This document shows, in pieces, positions 51,471-51,484 of a stretch of DNA of 51,484 nucleotides; the stretch's first letter is position 1, and every line of letters starts with the position of its first letter. The DNA lies in NCBI RefSeq assembly GCF_005930475.1, contig NZ_SJEW01000033.1, positions 1 to 51,484 of the forward strand. The letters run 5' to 3'. The notes under the pieces are model-generated. The model did no database searches. It worked only from the letters and a program-made list of their open reading frames with translations, and was not told where the DNA came from. Source of the stretch: Modestobacter altitudinis (lineage in GTDB: Bacteria; Actinomycetota; Actinomycetes; Mycobacteriales; Geodermatophilaceae). A program made the translations under genes and the position numbers.

Positions 51471-51484
51471 GGGCTCTCCAGGGG

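Overview
The window is bacterial chromosome from a very GC-rich actinomycete. Codon third positions are almost all G or C, and GTG starts are common. It carries actinobacterial markers: a WhiB regulator, a one-piece FbiC for coenzyme F420 synthesis, DUF427 and YCII proteins, and genes that look leaderless. The style suggests Geodermatophilaceae (Blastococcus, Geodermatophilus or Modestobacter type) or a close relative; that placement is inference from general likeness, not a search. No phage, insertion sequence, CRISPR array or rRNA was seen.

Layout. 0-7.3 kb: a biotin ECF transporter operon (bioY-bioM-bioN) coupled to a MOSC protein, a thioesterase, a small tyrosine phosphatase, a double NTF2-like protein, the translation factor EttA and a second-type SSB. 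7.4-14 kb: a patchier stretch beginning with a broken DUF421 gene beside tRNA-Arg(TCT), then a dienelactone hydrolase, a GAF-PP2C phosphatase, a frameshifted CheB-like methylesterase, a Crp/Fnr regulator, and a divergent TetR pair with two clear operators. 14-22.5 kb: a secreted HtrA-like protease, a YjzC-like small protein, an LLM flavin enzyme, DUF427, two tandem STAS proteins, a PAS-GGDEF-EAL protein, a lipoprotein and a transglutaminase-like protein. 22.5-30.2 kb: an ECF sigma factor with its YCII/DGPF partner and a likely self-recognised promoter, NAD kinase, a disulfide reductase-like flavoprotein, a flavin reductase and fbiC. 30.2-39.1 kb: an intracellular PHB depolymerase, a SnoaL protein, amylosucrase, a SRPBCC protein, a manA-like remnant and a three-gene ribose-type ABC importer. 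39.2-51.5 kb: cupin, DUF885 peptidase-like protein, whiB, a quinone reductase, then a leucine/isovalerate catabolism locus (acyl-CoA dehydrogenase, MCC alpha, MCC beta, TetR) interrupted by a ferritin and a Cys-rich miniprotein, and a 606-residue membrane-anchored protein.

The most notable non-coding signals are: (i) four copies of a roughly 58-bp palindromic element, each starting within 1-7 nt of a stop codon; (ii) a symmetric 52-bp operator between MCC beta and its TetR gene, in which two mirrored TAACCT boxes each sit exactly 6 nt before a GTG start, implying two leaderless transcripts; (iii) duplicate 16-bp TetR operators 30 bp apart; and (iv) a hidden 48-residue membrane protein antisense to the tail of a DUF gene. 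I found no clearly new multi-gene system. The findings below are local and testable.
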